Shown: positions 16,372 to 26,281 of the stretch, one piece after another
How positions within the stretch are numbered: the stretch's first letter is position 1
Layout of the letters: the number at the start of each line of letters is the position of its first letter
Source of the DNA: Pseudobacillus wudalianchiensis
Lineage (GTDB): Bacteria > Bacillota > Bacilli > Bacillales > Domibacillaceae
Assembly: GCF_001685015.1 (NCBI RefSeq)
Contig: NZ_MAYT01000030.1
Span: forward strand, 62,001-126,000
Direction: 5' to 3'
DNA: 64,000 nucleotides
The notes under the pieces: generated by a model
The model's database searches: none
What the model saw: only the letters and a program-made list of their open reading frames with translations
Told to the model about the DNA's origin: nothing
Position numbers and translations under genes: made by a program

Positions 16372-16926
16372 ATGGATTCTCTCCAGCAATTAATTGGAAA
16401 AAACTTATTTGACATTCGCAAAAGTAGAGGGTTAAGCCTGGATAAAACAGCTGAACTGACTGGTGTCAGCAAAGCAATGCTTGGACAAATAGAAAGAGGC
16501 AAAACAAATCCAACGGTGACGACCCTTTGGAAAATAGCGAACGGGCTAAACGTCTCTTTTTCTGCTTTTATGAAAGAAGAAGCAACACAAATTACGAAAG
16601 TAAAAAAAGAACAATTGAAAGCGCTGGTTGATGATCAAGGAAACTATTTAGTCTATCCGCTGTTTCCTTATCATCCAGAAAAAAAGTTTGAAATCTATTG
16701 TGTGGAAATGGAACCAGCTGGAATCCACTTTTCAGATGTTCATCCTAAAAATAGCGAAGAATTTATTTTAATAAGCCAAGGCGAACTGACAATTGACATA
16801 CAAGGACAACAATTTACGTTAACTGAAGGAGAGGCGTTGAGTTTTCAGGCCCATCAAGAGCACGTATATAAAAATCCAACGGATCAAAAAAATTCCTTTT
16901 TTGTTGTTATTTATTATGAGGAGTAG
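16372..16926 (+). CDS. XRE-family regulator with C-terminal cupin domain
   Basis: A 184-residue two-domain protein. Residues 8-65 form a lambda-repressor-type helix-turn-helix (LDKTAELTGVSKAMLGQIERGKTNP), and residues 105-182 a cupin sensor (HPKNSEEFILISQGELTIDIQ ... SFQAHQEHVYKNP). Such proteins bind a small ligand in the cupin and regulate neighbouring transport genes. Its start follows ACAGGAGGGCTAGA. It is divergent from azlCD and is the likely local regulator, probably acting in the 83-bp shared gap. Confidence 0.88.
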   Translation: MDSLQQLIGKNLFDIRKSRGLSLDKTAELTGVSKAMLGQIERGKTNPTVTTLWKIANGLNVSFSAFMKEEATQITKVKKEQLKALVDDQGNYLVYPLFPYHPEKKFEIYCVEMEPAGIHFSDVHPKNSEEFILISQGELTIDIQGQQFTLTEGEALSFQAHQEHVYKNPTDQKNSFFVVIYYEE

Positions 16927-17004
16927 ATAAGGAAAAGGGATGGACCGCTAATATCTCTTATGAAATGAATGGCAACGAAAAGGGAGAGGTGGACTGCCGT
17001 CCGT

Positions 17005-17421
17005 ATGGTGACTGCTGACTATTTATTTGCGATTCTTTCTAAAGAAGCAAGAGAAGAAATGGACGTTTTCCGAGAAGCCTAACTACCAATCCTTAAAAGC
17101 GGAAGCGCCTATTGCCATTTATTTGTGCGTGAAAGGCTCTGTAGGTGCTATAGAACAATATGATAATGACATGTACTCGTTTGTTCAACGAGTCAAAGGA
17201 ATACCGATAGATAAAAGCGAAGATAGCGGAATTACTTTATTTTTGCAGAAAAATCTAAAAATCCTTATGAAAGTTCACTCGTCCAGGAAATTTATGTTGC
17301 CTTTAATCAATTAAATGCTATGCAATCTCGGGAAGATTTAAGAAAGTACACAGAGCTGGGTTTTCTTGAATACTATGACACGATGAAAGAGCGGCTGGAA
17401 GAGAAAATAAAAGAAACTTAA
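17005..17421 (+). pseudogene. Frameshifted gene of unknown family
   Basis: Three successive frames each carry protein-like sequence. The first starts at ATG 17005 (MVTADYLFAILSKEAREEMD), the second covers about 17090-17225 (APIAIYLCVKGSVGAIEQYDN), and the third runs about 17230-17421 (YFIFAEKSKNPYESS ... YYDTMKERLEEKIKET). A stop breaks the first and a shift near 17230 breaks the second, while a terminator directly follows the third. This looks like one former gene of about 140 codons with two lesions. I do not recognise the family. Confidence 0.5.
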
Positions 17422-17446
17422 AAAATCGCCATAATAGGCGATTTTT
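17421..17446. terminator. Terminator between the broken gene and hemolysin III
   Basis: The 10-bp stem AAAAATCGCC/GGCGATTTTT (17421-17430/17437-17446) has a 6-base loop and serves convergent units. Confidence 0.85.
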
Positions 17447-18090
17447 TAAGTGGAGGGAAGCAAATAGAATACAGAGAAGAAGTGAGTGATACTACCAGCA
17501 AGAACGAACAAATGCCAGATCATATGATGGTATTTAAAGCCTCGCCATACATAAAAAATAGCACCTAGTGTATATAAAATTCCTCCAGTCACTAAGAGGG
17601 CCAAGCTGCCAGCTGAAAGGTTCTGAACGAGTGTATCCCATGCAAACACGATCAGCCACCCCATTAATACGTAAAGCAGTGTAGAAGTATTTAAGAATTT
17701 TTTTACAAAGAAACATTTAAAAACCGTCCCCACTACAGCAAGTCCCCAGATCACCCCGAACAATGTCCAGCCAAGCGTTCCCTTTACAGCTAGAAATAAA
17801 AAGGGTGTATACGTTCCTGCAATAAAAAAATAGATAGAAGAGTGGTCGAAAATTTCGAATAAATTTTTGGCTCTGCCCACTGGAAAGCTGTGCACGAGCG
17901 TAGAGGATACATACAGTACAAACATCGTTGCACCAAAAATTGTAAAGCTCACTACATGCCAGACCGTTCCATACAAAGAAGAATAAACAATGAGCAGAAC
18001 GAGCGCGGCGACACTGAGCAAAGCGCCAATTCCATGGGTGATCGAATTAGCAATTTCCTCTCCTTTTGAGAACGTGTGTGTATTAGCCAT
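17446..18090 (-). CDS. trhA: Hemolysin III / PAQR-family membrane protein
   Basis: A 214-residue protein with seven predicted helices of the hemolysin III (TrhA, adiponectin-receptor-like) family. The conserved metal-site and helix residues are visible in NSITHGIGALLS, DHSSIYFFIAGTYTPF and HHMIWHLFVLAGSITHFFS. ATG 18090 has AAAGGAGTG upstream; an upstream in-frame extension of 14 codons lacks one. Bacterial members influence membrane energetics and lipid homeostasis, and despite the name few are toxins. Confidence 0.9.
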   Translation of the reverse strand: MANTHTFSKGEEIANSITHGIGALLSVAALVLLIVYSSLYGTVWHVVSFTIFGATMFVLYVSSTLVHSFPVGRAKNLFEIFDHSSIYFFIAGTYTPFLFLAVKGTLGWTLFGVIWGLAVVGTVFKCFFVKKFLNTSTLLYVLMGWLIVFAWDTLVQNLSAGSLALLVTGGILYTLGAIFYVWRGFKYHHMIWHLFVLAGSITHFFSVFYLLPST

Positions 18091-18526
18091 AGAAGAACAC
18101 TCCTTTAAAACAAGATAATGTAAGTGTACCATATAAGTTTACTCTGAATCATTTTTCACCTTATAGTGGCTTTCTGTACATTGAACTAAAGGAGGGGGCG
18201 GTAAGTCCTTTTGGTGAAAAGATGCGGGTGATTCATTGATTCATTAGTCCCTGACGTTGGCATATAAATTGCAACTTTTATTACACAGCAGAAGCTGAAA
18301 ATTCCCGTTATACATAGTTGAATGCCAATAAGACCCAAAAAAGGGTTATGCCGCCGCTTCTATTCAAACTCTGTCATATTGTAAGCTTTAAAAAAGAAAT
18401 GGTAAATTTATGCAAAAGTGAATAATTAATGCTGAATGGCATAGAAGGGGTTGAGGTTCAGCATGCAGTCTCTTATAGAGACGAAGAGATAACAGAACAT
18501 GAGGGAAAAAGAAAGGGAGGTCTGGA
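18091..18526 (+). other. Intergenic region upstream of the chemoreceptor
   Basis: 436 bp without a gene. It contains a small palindrome (GTCTCTTATAGAGAC, near 18468) and the ribosome site AAAGGGAGGTCTGGA for the chemoreceptor. I see no riboswitch, including no c-di-GMP class. Confidence 0.45.
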
Positions 18527-20257
18527 ATGATGACAATAGCAAAGCGATTAACTTTAACGATGCTGGTAATGTTGCTCTTTATATTTGTTGCGACTATGGC
18601 GATCGCCTACATAAACACCAGTTCTTCCGTTGAGAAGACGATTGGTACGCAAGGAATTCAATCAGCTGAAAACGCTGCCAAGTTTATAGATTTGGAGCAA
18701 TACGAGCAATTTTTGCTGAATCCTTCAGAAAGCGGCGACTATTGGGAGATCCGCCGCAAATTAGATCAAGTAAGGAAGCATATAGGTGCCATGTATCTTT
18801 ATACTTTTACCGTGAAGAATGGCAAGCTAGAAATGTTAATTGATGGGATGCCTAAAGGAGATCAGTATTCTACTGAAATAGGGGAAGAGTTATCAATGCC
18901 CATGAAGGATGTAAATCCAGTGCTTCAAGGGAAAAATAGTTACACAGATATTATTCATGATGAACAGTACGGCAAGTATATGTCCATTATGATCCCGATT
19001 AAAAATGAAAATGGCGAAATCATCAGTATGTTAGGACTCGATATTTCTGCTAAGCAAATTGATCATATTGAAGGAGAGATTTTAAAGAAAAGCTTTCCGT
19101 TGATCATCGGCCTGTTTTCAGTTGTGATCTTGCTTGCCTGTCTGACGGTTTACATGTTTATTAATCGTACGTTGAAACCATTGGCAGGCATGAATAACGG
19201 GTTGGATGAACTGGCAGCCGGACGTATCGGACGATCTCTCCAAAGAGTAGAAGCAATCAATACGAACCGAAAAGATGAAATTAAACAATTCACTTTAAAC
19301 TTCCGATCAGCTGTTTCACAGTTAACGACGATGATTACATCTATCCGCTCATCATCTGATTCACTAACAGCGGCTGCTGAACAGCTAACAAAAGATAATC
19401 ACTCGGCACAGGAGTCGAGCGAGGGAATCATTAGAAATATCCAAGAGATTGCTCATGGCAGTGAGCGGCAAATGCAAAATAACGGGGAAGCTGTTAAAGC
19501 AATAGAAGAAATGGCTGTAGGCATTCAAAAAATTGCGGAGTCCGCTTCATCGATTGCGGAGGCCAGCAGCGGTGTGACAGAATTAACAGAAGAGAGCTAT
19601 ACCCAAACGAATCAAGCTGTTTCTGAAATTGAAGAAGCTGCTAAATCGATTCTTGCGACCAATAAAGAAGTCGTCGAATTAGGCATTATGTTTAAAGAAG
19701 TAGAGAAGATTGTAGAAGTGATCACAACGATCACGGATCAGACGAACTTGCTCGCTCTCAACGCTGCCATTGAAGCAGCAAGAGCGGGAGAAGCAGGAAA
19801 AGGATTTGCTGTTGTGGCAGACGAAGTAAGGAAGTTAGCGGAAGAGTCGAAAGCCTCTGCTGGCCGGATTTCTGACATGCTGAATAACTTTGAGCAGGTA
19901 ACTGCCAGGGTCGTAGAAAATACAGATATCAGTGCAAGAAAGGCAGAGGCAAGTACAGAAGCAGTTTTAAAAATCGAACAATCACTTGAGAAAATTAAAG
20001 AGGCGGTTAAAGAAGTAAATAAGGATATTCATGAAGTGTCAGCAGTGACGGAAGAAATGTCAGCTGGAACAGAAGAGGTGCTAGCTTCAATGGAGCATGT
20101 TGCTCAAGTCTCAAAAAACAATGTGGAGCAAACCCAACAAGCCGTGTTTGCATCAGAAAAACAAGGGGAATTAATGAGGAAGATGAATCGCTCAGCCCAG
20201 CAGCTAATAGAATTGTCTCAGCAGCTCGAATCAGCTGTTCATCGATTCGATTTATAA
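18527..20257 (+). CDS. Methyl-accepting chemotaxis protein
   Basis: A 576-residue transmembrane chemoreceptor. The first membrane helix is at about residues 8-28, followed by an extracytoplasmic Cache-like sensor to about 185, a second helix at about 186-210 and a HAMP domain to about 265. The cytoplasmic signalling hairpin has its conserved tip [21 protein letters not shown] followed by [16 protein letters not shown]. Glu/Gln pairs suited to methylation flank the tip. It signals to CheA/CheW. It stands alone before a GNAT gene, and its ligand is not readable. Confidence 0.93.
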   Translation: MMTIAKRLTLTMLVMLLFIFVATMAIAYINTSSSVEKTIGTQGIQSAENAAKFIDLEQYEQFLLNPSESGDYWEIRRKLDQVRKHIGAMYLYTFTVKNGKLEMLIDGMPKGDQYSTEIGEELSMPMKDVNPVLQGKNSYTDIIHDEQYGKYMSIMIPIKNENGEIISMLGLDISAKQIDHIEGEILKKSFPLIIGLFSVVILLACLTVYMFINRTLKPLAGMNNGLDELAAGRIGRSLQRVEAINTNRKDEIKQFTLNFRSAVSQLTTMITSIRSSSDSLTAAAEQLTKDNHSAQESSEGIIRNIQEIAHGSERQMQNNGEAVKAIEEMAVGIQKIAESASSIAEASSGVTELTEESYTQTNQAVSEIEEAAKSILATNKEVVELGIMFKEVEKIVEVITTITDQTNLLALNAAIEAARAGEAGKGFAVVADEVRKLAEESKASAGRISDMLNNFEQVTARVVENTDISARKAEASTEAVLKIEQSLEKIKEAVKEVNKDIHEVSAVTEEMSAGTEEVLASMEHVAQVSKNNVEQTQQAVFASEKQGELMRKMNRSAQQLIELSQQLESAVHRFDL

Positions 20258-20290
20258 GTGCCGATAACTTAGTGAGGAGATGATAGAGCA

Positions 20291-20563
20291 ATGGACGTAA
20301 AACATGAAAACGGACGGTTTTTTGTTGAGAAAGACGGAGAGGTGGTAGCCGAACTCACTTACGTGCCAGCAGGCGACGAACAAATTGAAGTCAATCATAC
20401 GTATGTATCAGATTCACTTCGCGGACAGGGAGTGGGAGGGAAGCTCATTGAGGAAGCTGTTCACCTTGCTCGGGAACAAAGCAAGAAGATTATCCCTACT
20501 TGCTCTTATGCGAAAGCGAAGCTGGAAGAAAGCCAGTATAAAGATGTAGTAGCAAAACAATAA
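20291..20563 (+). CDS. Small GNAT-family (YidJ/NATD1-like) N-acetyltransferase
   Basis: A 90-residue minimal GNAT domain. It has the acetyl-CoA loop LRGQGVGGKLIEEAV (about residues 46-60) and the conserved ending IPTCSYAKAKLEE-x-x-x-Y typical of the YidJ/NATD1 type. The start follows GAGGAGATGATAGAGCA, 33 bp after the chemoreceptor, so it may be co-transcribed. The substrate is unknown. Confidence 0.88.
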   Translation: MDVKHENGRFFVEKDGEVVAELTYVPAGDEQIEVNHTYVSDSLRGQGVGGKLIEEAVHLAREQSKKIIPTCSYAKAKLEESQYKDVVAKQ

Positions 20564-20593
20564 AAAGGGAAGCTGTTAAATGAGGTCATCATT

Positions 20594-20632
20594 AGAGGAT
20601 CATTCGTCTGTTATGAGGATGAATGATCCTCT
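20594..20632 (+). terminator. Terminator after the GNAT gene
   Basis: The stem AGAGGATCATTC (20594-20605) pairs with GAATGATCCTCT (20621-20632), followed by a short T-rich sequence. Confidence 0.75.
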
Positions 20633-20839
20633 TTGTTTGTATGACCGATTAAGTAATCAGGATTGAGAAAAGGATATACGCTATTGGGAGAAAAAGAAAA
20701 TGAAAAACCGACTAATAATTTTATAGACTATTACCTTCACCAATAGGACAGGGTGGTTGAAGAAGGACTTTGCTATCAAACAACGAATAGTATGTAGGGG
20801 AATAGTTGCTGTTAGCTACTTATAGGGAGGGGAAAGATC

Positions 20840-21229
20840 ATGATTAGTAAAGTCGGTCAGATTATGTTGTATGTTAATAATCAAGATGAAGCAGTGAGTT
20901 TTTGGACAGAGAAATTAAACTTTGCTGTCATTTCCGAAGAAAATAACGGACAAGGAATGAGATGGATTGAAATTGCTCCAAAAAAGGGCGCAGAAACAAG
21001 CATTATTTTGCACAATAAAGCAATCGTTGCCAAGATGTCTCCCGAATTAAATCTTGCTGCTCCTTCTTTAATGTTTTTTACCGAAAATCTCGAAAATTTA
21101 CATAAAGAGTTGTCAAGTAAGCGTATCAAAGTCGGAGACATTGTAAACATGCCTTCAGGAAAGGTCTTTAACTTTGCAGACAATGAAGGAAATTACTTTG
21201 CTGTAATGGAAAAAATAAATAACTTTTAA
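20840..21229 (+). CDS. VOC-family (glyoxalase/bleomycin-resistance fold) protein
   Basis: A 129-residue vicinal-oxygen-chelate protein of two beta-alpha-beta-beta-beta modules. It begins KVGQIMLYVNNQDEAVSFWTEKLNF and ends FNFADNEGNYFAVME, the typical module pattern. The start follows AGGGAGGGGAAAGATC. Metal ligands are only partly in the usual places, so a lyase, dioxygenase or binding role cannot be chosen. It is monocistronic and followed by a long palindrome. Confidence 0.85.
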   Translation: MISKVGQIMLYVNNQDEAVSFWTEKLNFAVISEENNGQGMRWIEIAPKKGAETSIILHNKAIVAKMSPELNLAAPSLMFFTENLENLHKELSSKRIKVGDIVNMPSGKVFNFADNEGNYFAVMEKINNF

Positions 21230-21268
21230 TTAAATGAACAGATGCAATAAGTTAAGCAGGAAATAATA

Positions 21269-21306
21269 GGGCCCGCCCATTTAAATATATTTAAATGGGC
21301 GGGCCC
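21269..21306. terminator. Perfect 38-bp palindrome between convergent genes
   Basis: Two 19-base arms with no spacer (GGGCCCGCCCATTTAAATA and its exact complement) lie between the convergent VOC and YozQ genes. It is probably a bidirectional terminator, though the T-run is short. Confidence 0.65.
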
Positions 21307-21358
21307 TTTAACATCGACTGTCTCACTTATTTAAATTTAACTATAACGTTTAACTTTT

Positions 21359-21547
21359 TTATTGTTTCGGAAAGTCCTTCATGGCTTCGTCCAACCGATC
21401 AATATTGCCATCGATTGTGCCCTCTGTGTACGTATCGGTCGCTTGTTCATGAGTGATAGCAAAACCTTTCTCCGTCTCATCGGAGCTTTGGTAATGGTTG
21501 AATTCGAATGTTTTACCGGCTGGTCCTTGTTCTGTTTTCTTTTTCAT
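21359..21547 (-). CDS. YozQ-family DUF4025 protein
   Basis: A 62-residue hydrophilic, acidic protein with the DUF4025 pattern EKGFAITHEQATDTYTEGTIDGNID. Such proteins are short, disordered-looking and restricted to Bacillaceae, with no known function. A ribosome site (GAAAGGAGAAAAATT) precedes the ATG. It forms a single-gene unit. Confidence 0.82.
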   Translation of the reverse strand: MKKKTEQGPAGKTFEFNHYQSSDETEKGFAITHEQATDTYTEGTIDGNIDRLDEAMKDFPKQ

Positions 21548-21648
21548 AATTTTTCTCCTTTCGCTTATTTCTCTGCTTAGTGTGTGGGAGCCGGTGATTA
21601 ATTATTCAATAGCTATAAAATAAAGAGAGGCGCTATGCCTCTCTTATT

Positions 21649-22476
21649 TTATTCTTTATTGCCATCCACGTAGCGTCCATGATCAGGAACGGCAATTTCA
21701 TCAAAATGATCCACTAAATAGGCAAGCCCTTCACTTAGTTCGTCCCCGCTGCTTTCTTCCCCATGACCTGTTGCCGCAATAGCTGGCTGCAGTTCTGCTA
21801 AGCGAATAACAGAAGCTTTGGCGGCCGTCCAGTCAGTCGTTAAATAGCGTGGAGGGCCTTGGAATTCTTTTTTCTGAGTAAGTACATTGTATAATGCATC
21901 TTGCTTCACTGTAACAAAGGCGTCACCAGCGATGAGCAAGCGATCTGCTGGACGGAATAGTGAAATATGTCCCGGTGAATGTCCTGGTGTGTGAATCCAC
22001 TGCCAGCCTGGCATAGGCGGAACAGTGCCATCTACAGGCAAAGCTTGTACTCTTCCGCTAATATCAACGGCCTCTGTTGGAAACATTGGCGACATTTTAG
22101 CTACGAGGCCGCCTTCCACAGAAGCGTCAGGCTCTGGATAATTTCGTTTCCCGGTTAAATAAGGAAGTTCCATTTCATGAGCATACACTGGAACATCCCA
22201 ACGTTGAACAAGCTCTTCTAGCGCACCGACATGGTCAAAGTGTCCATGAGTTAACACGATGGCTTTCGGTTTTGCTCCTTCACCAAATAGCTTTTCAGTT
22301 TGCTGCAATATATCATCCGCAGAGCGGGGCATACCTGTATCAACGAGCACCCAGTCATTTTTATGACCAACAAAGAAAAGATTGACAATTTGTACGGTGT
22401 ACATGTGAATATCTGGTTGAATGGCCACAACTCTGCCGCTGTTGACAGAAGTCGCAGGGATAAATTTATTTTCCAA
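21649..22476 (-). CDS. MBL-fold metallo-hydrolase
   Basis: A 275-residue metallo-beta-lactamase-fold enzyme with the zinc motif THGHFDHVG (about residues 76-84), a second histidine in HTPGHSPGHISLF, the aspartate in LIAGDAF and a final histidine in ATGHGEE. Family members hydrolyse thioesters, lactones or phosphoesters. The start is TTG after AAGGAGGAATAAGAT. The closest reactions cannot be separated from sequence alone. Confidence 0.88.
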   Translation of the reverse strand: MENKFIPATSVNSGRVVAIQPDIHMYTVQIVNLFFVGHKNDWVLVDTGMPRSADDILQQTEKLFGEGAKPKAIVLTHGHFDHVGALEELVQRWDVPVYAHEMELPYLTGKRNYPEPDASVEGGLVAKMSPMFPTEAVDISGRVQALPVDGTVPPMPGWQWIHTPGHSPGHISLFRPADRLLIAGDAFVTVKQDALYNVLTQKKEFQGPPRYLTTDWTAAKASVIRLAELQPAIAATGHGEESSGDELSEGLAYLVDHFDEIAVPDHGRYVDGNKE

Positions 22477-22605
22477 ATCTTATTCCTCCTTGGTATGTGG
22501 TCACTCTTACTATATCCACAATAGGGGAGTGGAAAACTTTTATTAAAACATAACGCTTGTCTTTCCTTCATATGATTTCTTAGATGAATATAGGGAGGGA
22601 GCAAG

Positions 22606-23028
22606 ATGCAGTTTTATTACGGTCCTCAAATGCCGCTCCGCATTTTAGATGAGGCGGAATTTTGGAAGCATCAGGAAGAAGAACATACAGTTGTGATCAG
22701 AGAACTTTTGCCTAATTTAGAATCAAAATATGTCCAAGCATTAAAAGAGTGGGAAAATGCACTGGCAGCCACTCATCAAAAAATTGTTCAATTTATTGAA
22801 GCGGTTTCTCGTTCAGGGAGCTATATTCCTGTTGCACTTCAGCAGCAAGTATTAAAATTAACAGACTTCTGCCTGGAGCAAAGCATGGATTTTATCGAAT
22901 TGTGCCGGCAGATCAAAGAACGAAGCAAAACTGTTCAAGATAACCCAGTGGCTGTAGCGGTATTAAATCATATTATTCGGGAATCTGAGTATTTTATCGG
23001 CATTGCCCGTGCTTTATTGTCTGCCTAA
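22606..23028 (+). CDS. Small helical protein, possibly DUF2935-like
   Basis: A 140-residue, almost entirely helical protein starting MQFYYGPQMPLRILDEAEFWKH. The spaced EFWKHQEEEH and later SEYFIGIARALL resemble the helical His/Glu repeats of Bacillus DUF2935 proteins, which are ferritin-like helical bundles. It is half the usual DUF2935 length. AGGGAGGGAGCAAG precedes the start. The family assignment is tentative and no function is proposed. Confidence 0.6.
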   Translation: MQFYYGPQMPLRILDEAEFWKHQEEEHTVVIRELLPNLESKYVQALKEWENALAATHQKIVQFIEAVSRSGSYIPVALQQQVLKLTDFCLEQSMDFIELCRQIKERSKTVQDNPVAVAVLNHIIRESEYFIGIARALLSA

Positions 23029-23048
23029 ATGATAGAAATAACAAATTA

Positions 23049-23072
23049 CCTGCGGGGATCAAGCCTCGCAGG
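23049..23072. terminator. Bidirectional terminator
   Basis: A 9-bp GC stem (CCTGCGGGG/CCTCGCAGG, one G-U pair) lies between convergent genes, extended by ACAAA/TTTGT pairing. Confidence 0.75.
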
Positions 23073-23081
23073 CACTTTGTT

Positions 23082-23561
23082 TTAATAAAATTCCTTATAT
23101 ACTTTGCCGTATTTTAAAACATCATAAATAGCCTTGCCATCACTCGGGTTTTCTTTTCCGTAATCAATCGGAATAAGAGAGAAGAAGATGAGGTATAGAG
23201 AAAAATAAACAAACTGATAAAAAAACAAATGGGTCGGTAAATACCCCATATGAATAAGACCATTTACTAGGATGATCGATAATACGTTAAACAATGGTCC
23301 GCCTGCATAAATCAGCGCATGCTTCCAACGCTTGTCTTTCCTCAATTGATCGTAAAAGCAAGCCGCCTCTACGAAATAAAATTTTCGAACTTCAATTTTT
23401 TTAAAAGAAAAAATAATCTTCCCTCTCCCGATTGTTAGCTTCGTTGTCCCGCCAAACAGCCAGGCAAAGAATGCGTGTCCACCTATATGAATGATTAACG
23501 TGAGCGGGAGGGTAATAAAAAAAGCCCAGGCGAAGGTAACCATGTCATTGAACGCAAACAT
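23082..23561 (-). CDS. Degenerate M50-type membrane protein
   Basis: A 159-residue membrane protein with the layout of a small site-2-protease (M50) relative. An N-terminal helix ends in LIIHIGGHAFFAWLFGG and a later segment has NPSDGKAIYDVLKYG. Active M50 enzymes need HExxH; here the glutamate position is isoleucine (HIGGH) while both histidines and the distal Asp-Gly remain. Metal binding may persist but peptide hydrolysis is unlikely by the usual mechanism. It is monocistronic. The alternative is a distant non-protease family sharing the fold. Confidence 0.65.
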   Translation of the reverse strand: MFAFNDMVTFAWAFFITLPLTLIIHIGGHAFFAWLFGGTTKLTIGRGKIIFSFKKIEVRKFYFVEAACFYDQLRKDKRWKHALIYAGGPLFNVLSIILVNGLIHMGYLPTHLFFYQFVYFSLYLIFFSLIPIDYGKENPSDGKAIYDVLKYGKVYKEFY

Positions 23562-23772
23562 CTTAAAACCCCTTTATGCAAATCTCTTGTTGTCTCTACT
23601 CGTTTACCTCAAAGAACAAACCATAAACTTCACATTTGTTATGCTTCTCTCACTTTTTCCTTTTTCTGTTTATTTTTTGTTTATTCTTTGTTTATTCTTT
23701 TAACATTATGGAAATGATGGAACATTAAGGAAATCGACTTTTCTTATTTGCTTAATTGAAAGGAAGATCACA

Positions 23773-24540
23773 ATGACTGATAAAGATCAAAAAGTGACGA
23801 TGACGAGAAGAAGGTTCATTCGCAATTCCAGTTTGGTTGCAGGCGGTGCTGCTATTGGCGGTGGATTAATAGGTGCATTAATCGGTACAAATCTGGATAA
23901 CGATGGAAAAGTAAAAACTAGTCATGAAACGGGACATAATCAACAAGAAAACAGCGAAGCAAGTACACGGGCGCTGATCTACTTTACCGATCGAGAAGAT
24001 TTCCAAGTATTAAGCGCTGCGACGGAGAGAATCTTCCCAGAAGACGAAAATGGGCCAGGAGCAATCGGGCTCGGCGTTCCTTATTATATTGATCATCAGT
24101 TAGCTGGAAATTACGGGAATAGCACTCGTGAATACATGCAGGGGCCTTTTTTTCCAGGCACGGAAACGCAAGGGTATCAGTCTCCATTAAAGCGAAATCA
24201 GGTGTTTAATGAAGGGATTCGCATGCTGAAAGAAACAAGCCAGAAAAACTATAATAAAAAGTTTGATGAATTAGATGGGGAACAGCAGGACGAGATTCTT
24301 TCACAGTTTGAGCAAGGAAAAGTGCCGTTAAGAGGTACGGATTCTAACGTATTCTTTAGTCTTCTTCGCTCGGCCGTTCTAGAAGGGGCCTATTCTGATC
24401 CGGTATACGGAGGAAATGCCAATATGGAAGGATGGAAAATGAAAAACTTTCCTGGCCATCAGGCGAGCTATCTTTCACAGATTGAAGCGAAAGAGTTTAA
24501 GAAAATTAAGCCGCAAAGCTTACACGTATTTCATAAGTAA
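23773..24540 (+). CDS. Gluconate 2-dehydrogenase subunit 3-like Tat substrate
   Basis: A 255-residue protein with a twin-arginine signal (TRRRFIRNSSLVAGGAAIGGG, about residues 11-31) and a body of the gluconate 2-dehydrogenase subunit 3 family (LSAATERIFPEDENGPGA ... GVPYYIDHQLAG). In membrane-bound sugar-acid dehydrogenases this small subunit assists maturation and export of the flavin subunit. It starts a four-gene operon with the flavoprotein (15-bp gap) and tatA-tatC. The folded pair probably crosses the membrane together using this signal. Confidence 0.9.
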   Translation: MTDKDQKVTMTRRRFIRNSSLVAGGAAIGGGLIGALIGTNLDNDGKVKTSHETGHNQQENSEASTRALIYFTDREDFQVLSAATERIFPEDENGPGAIGLGVPYYIDHQLAGNYGNSTREYMQGPFFPGTETQGYQSPLKRNQVFNEGIRMLKETSQKNYNKKFDELDGEQQDEILSQFEQGKVPLRGTDSNVFFSLLRSAVLEGAYSDPVYGGNANMEGWKMKNFPGHQASYLSQIEAKEFKKIKPQSLHVFHK

Positions 24541-24554
24541 AAGGAGGAACGTTC

Positions 24555-26267
24555 ATGGCAAAGAAATTGCCTAAAGTAGATGTGGTCACGATTGGGGTTG
24601 GCTGGACAGGAGGCATTATTGCTGCTGAACTTGCCAAGCAAGGGTTAAAAGTAGTAGGACTTGAACGCGGCGCCTCGCGCTCAACAAAAGATTTTTTAAT
24701 GGTTCATGATGAATACCGATATGCGATTCGTTATGAATTAATGCAGGATACATCAAAGGAAACGATTACCTTTCGCAATGCACCGAATGAACGCGCGCTT
24801 CCAATGAGACAGCTCGGTTCCTTTTTGATTGGAGAAGGACTTGGCGGTGCTGGCGTACATTGGAATGGACAAAATTTTCGCTTTTTGCCTTATGACTTCC
24901 AAATTAGAACGATGACAGAGAAAAAGTACGGTAAAAACAAAATAGGGGCTGATTATTTAATACAAGATTGGGGCATTACATATGACCAGCTGGAGCCTTA
25001 TTTTGATCGATTTGAAAAAACAATCGGGGTTAGCGGAGAGCCAAGTCCATTAGGTGGTCAGCGTTCGAATGCCTATCCGACGCCGCCAATGAAAGAAACG
25101 GTTATTACGAAACGTTTTAAAGAGGCCTCCAAAAAGTTAGGGCTCCATCCGTATCACATGCCATCGGCTAATTTAAGCAAAGCGTATAAAAACCCTGATG
25201 GTGAACAAATCAACGCTTGCCAATATTGTGGATTCTGTGAGCGCTTCGGTTGTGAATACGGCGCAAAAACAAGCCCAAATGTGACGGTAATCCCCACAGC
25301 CGAAAAGACGGGAAATTACGAATTGCGCACCCACTCAAACGTTACGCGGATTTTATATGACGGTAAAAAAGCAACCGGTGTCCGGTATGTAGATGTATTA
25401 ACAGGCGAAGAATTTGAGCAGCCAGCCGATATGATTGCTTTAACGAGTTATGTTATGAATAATGCAAAGCTATTGTTAACATCTAAGATTGGCAAACCTT
25501 ATGACCCGAACAGTGGAACAGGTGTGATCGGCAAAAACTACTGTTATCAAATTCTTCCGGGATCTGTTGGGTTTTTTGAAAAAGAGCAATTTAACACCTT
25601 TATGGGGGCAGGAGCCCTAGGGGCCACTGTAGATGATTTTAATGGCGATAATTTTGATCACTCGGATGTTGATTTTATTCATGGAGGAAGTGTGTCGATT
25701 ACGCAAACAGGTCTCCGGCCTATTCAAAATAACCCGGTTCCTCCTGATACACCGACATGGGGGAAAGAATTTAAAGCTAAATCGATTCATTACTATAACC
25801 GCTTTTTAAATATAGGAGCTCAGGGGGCGTCCATGCCGTTTCGCCGGAACTATATGGACTTAGACCCGACGTATAAAGATGCTTACGGGGAACCGCTTTT
25901 AAGGCTGACGTACGATTTTACCGAGCAAGATAAAAACTTATTTAAGTTTGTCGGTGAAAAAAGCAGTGAGATTATGAAAGAGATGGGAGCAGACACGGTT
26001 GTAACCATTAAGTCGGCTGAGAAATATAATATTGTCCCATATCAAACGACCCACAATACGGGCGGTGTCATTATGGGCGCCGATCCTAATACATCGGCTG
26101 TGAACAATTACCTGCAAATGTGGGATGCAGAAAATGTATTTGTTGTTGGTGCTTCTGCTTTCCCTCACAATAGCGGCTACAATCCTACAGGGACTGTTGG
26201 GGCTTTGGCTTACCGGGCAGCAGAAGGCATGATGAAATATAGTAAACAAGGCGGCAGCCTTGTATAA
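24555..26267 (+). CDS. GMC-type FAD oxidoreductase (gluconate 2-dehydrogenase large subunit-like)
   Basis: A 570-residue flavoprotein of the glucose-methanol-choline family in the gluconate/sorbitol dehydrogenase branch. Visible are the N-terminal dinucleotide loop [17 protein letters not shown], the flavin-proximal [13 protein letters not shown], a cysteine cluster [12 protein letters not shown] (about residue 220) and the C-terminal HNTGGVIMG plus [20 protein letters not shown]. It has no signal peptide, so export would rely on the Tat signal of its 24-kb neighbour. No cytochrome c subunit is seen in the operon, so the electron acceptor is open. Confidence 0.88.
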   Translation: MAKKLPKVDVVTIGVGWTGGIIAAELAKQGLKVVGLERGASRSTKDFLMVHDEYRYAIRYELMQDTSKETITFRNAPNERALPMRQLGSFLIGEGLGGAGVHWNGQNFRFLPYDFQIRTMTEKKYGKNKIGADYLIQDWGITYDQLEPYFDRFEKTIGVSGEPSPLGGQRSNAYPTPPMKETVITKRFKEASKKLGLHPYHMPSANLSKAYKNPDGEQINACQYCGFCERFGCEYGAKTSPNVTVIPTAEKTGNYELRTHSNVTRILYDGKKATGVRYVDVLTGEEFEQPADMIALTSYVMNNAKLLLTSKIGKPYDPNSGTGVIGKNYCYQILPGSVGFFEKEQFNTFMGAGALGATVDDFNGDNFDHSDVDFIHGGSVSITQTGLRPIQNNPVPPDTPTWGKEFKAKSIHYYNRFLNIGAQGASMPFRRNYMDLDPTYKDAYGEPLLRLTYDFTEQDKNLFKFVGEKSSEIMKEMGADTVVTIKSAEKYNIVPYQTTHNTGGVIMGADPNTSAVNNYLQMWDAENVFVVGASAFPHNSGYNPTGTVGALAYRAAEGMMKYSKQGGSLV

Positions 26268-26281
26268 AAGGAGAGAGCATA

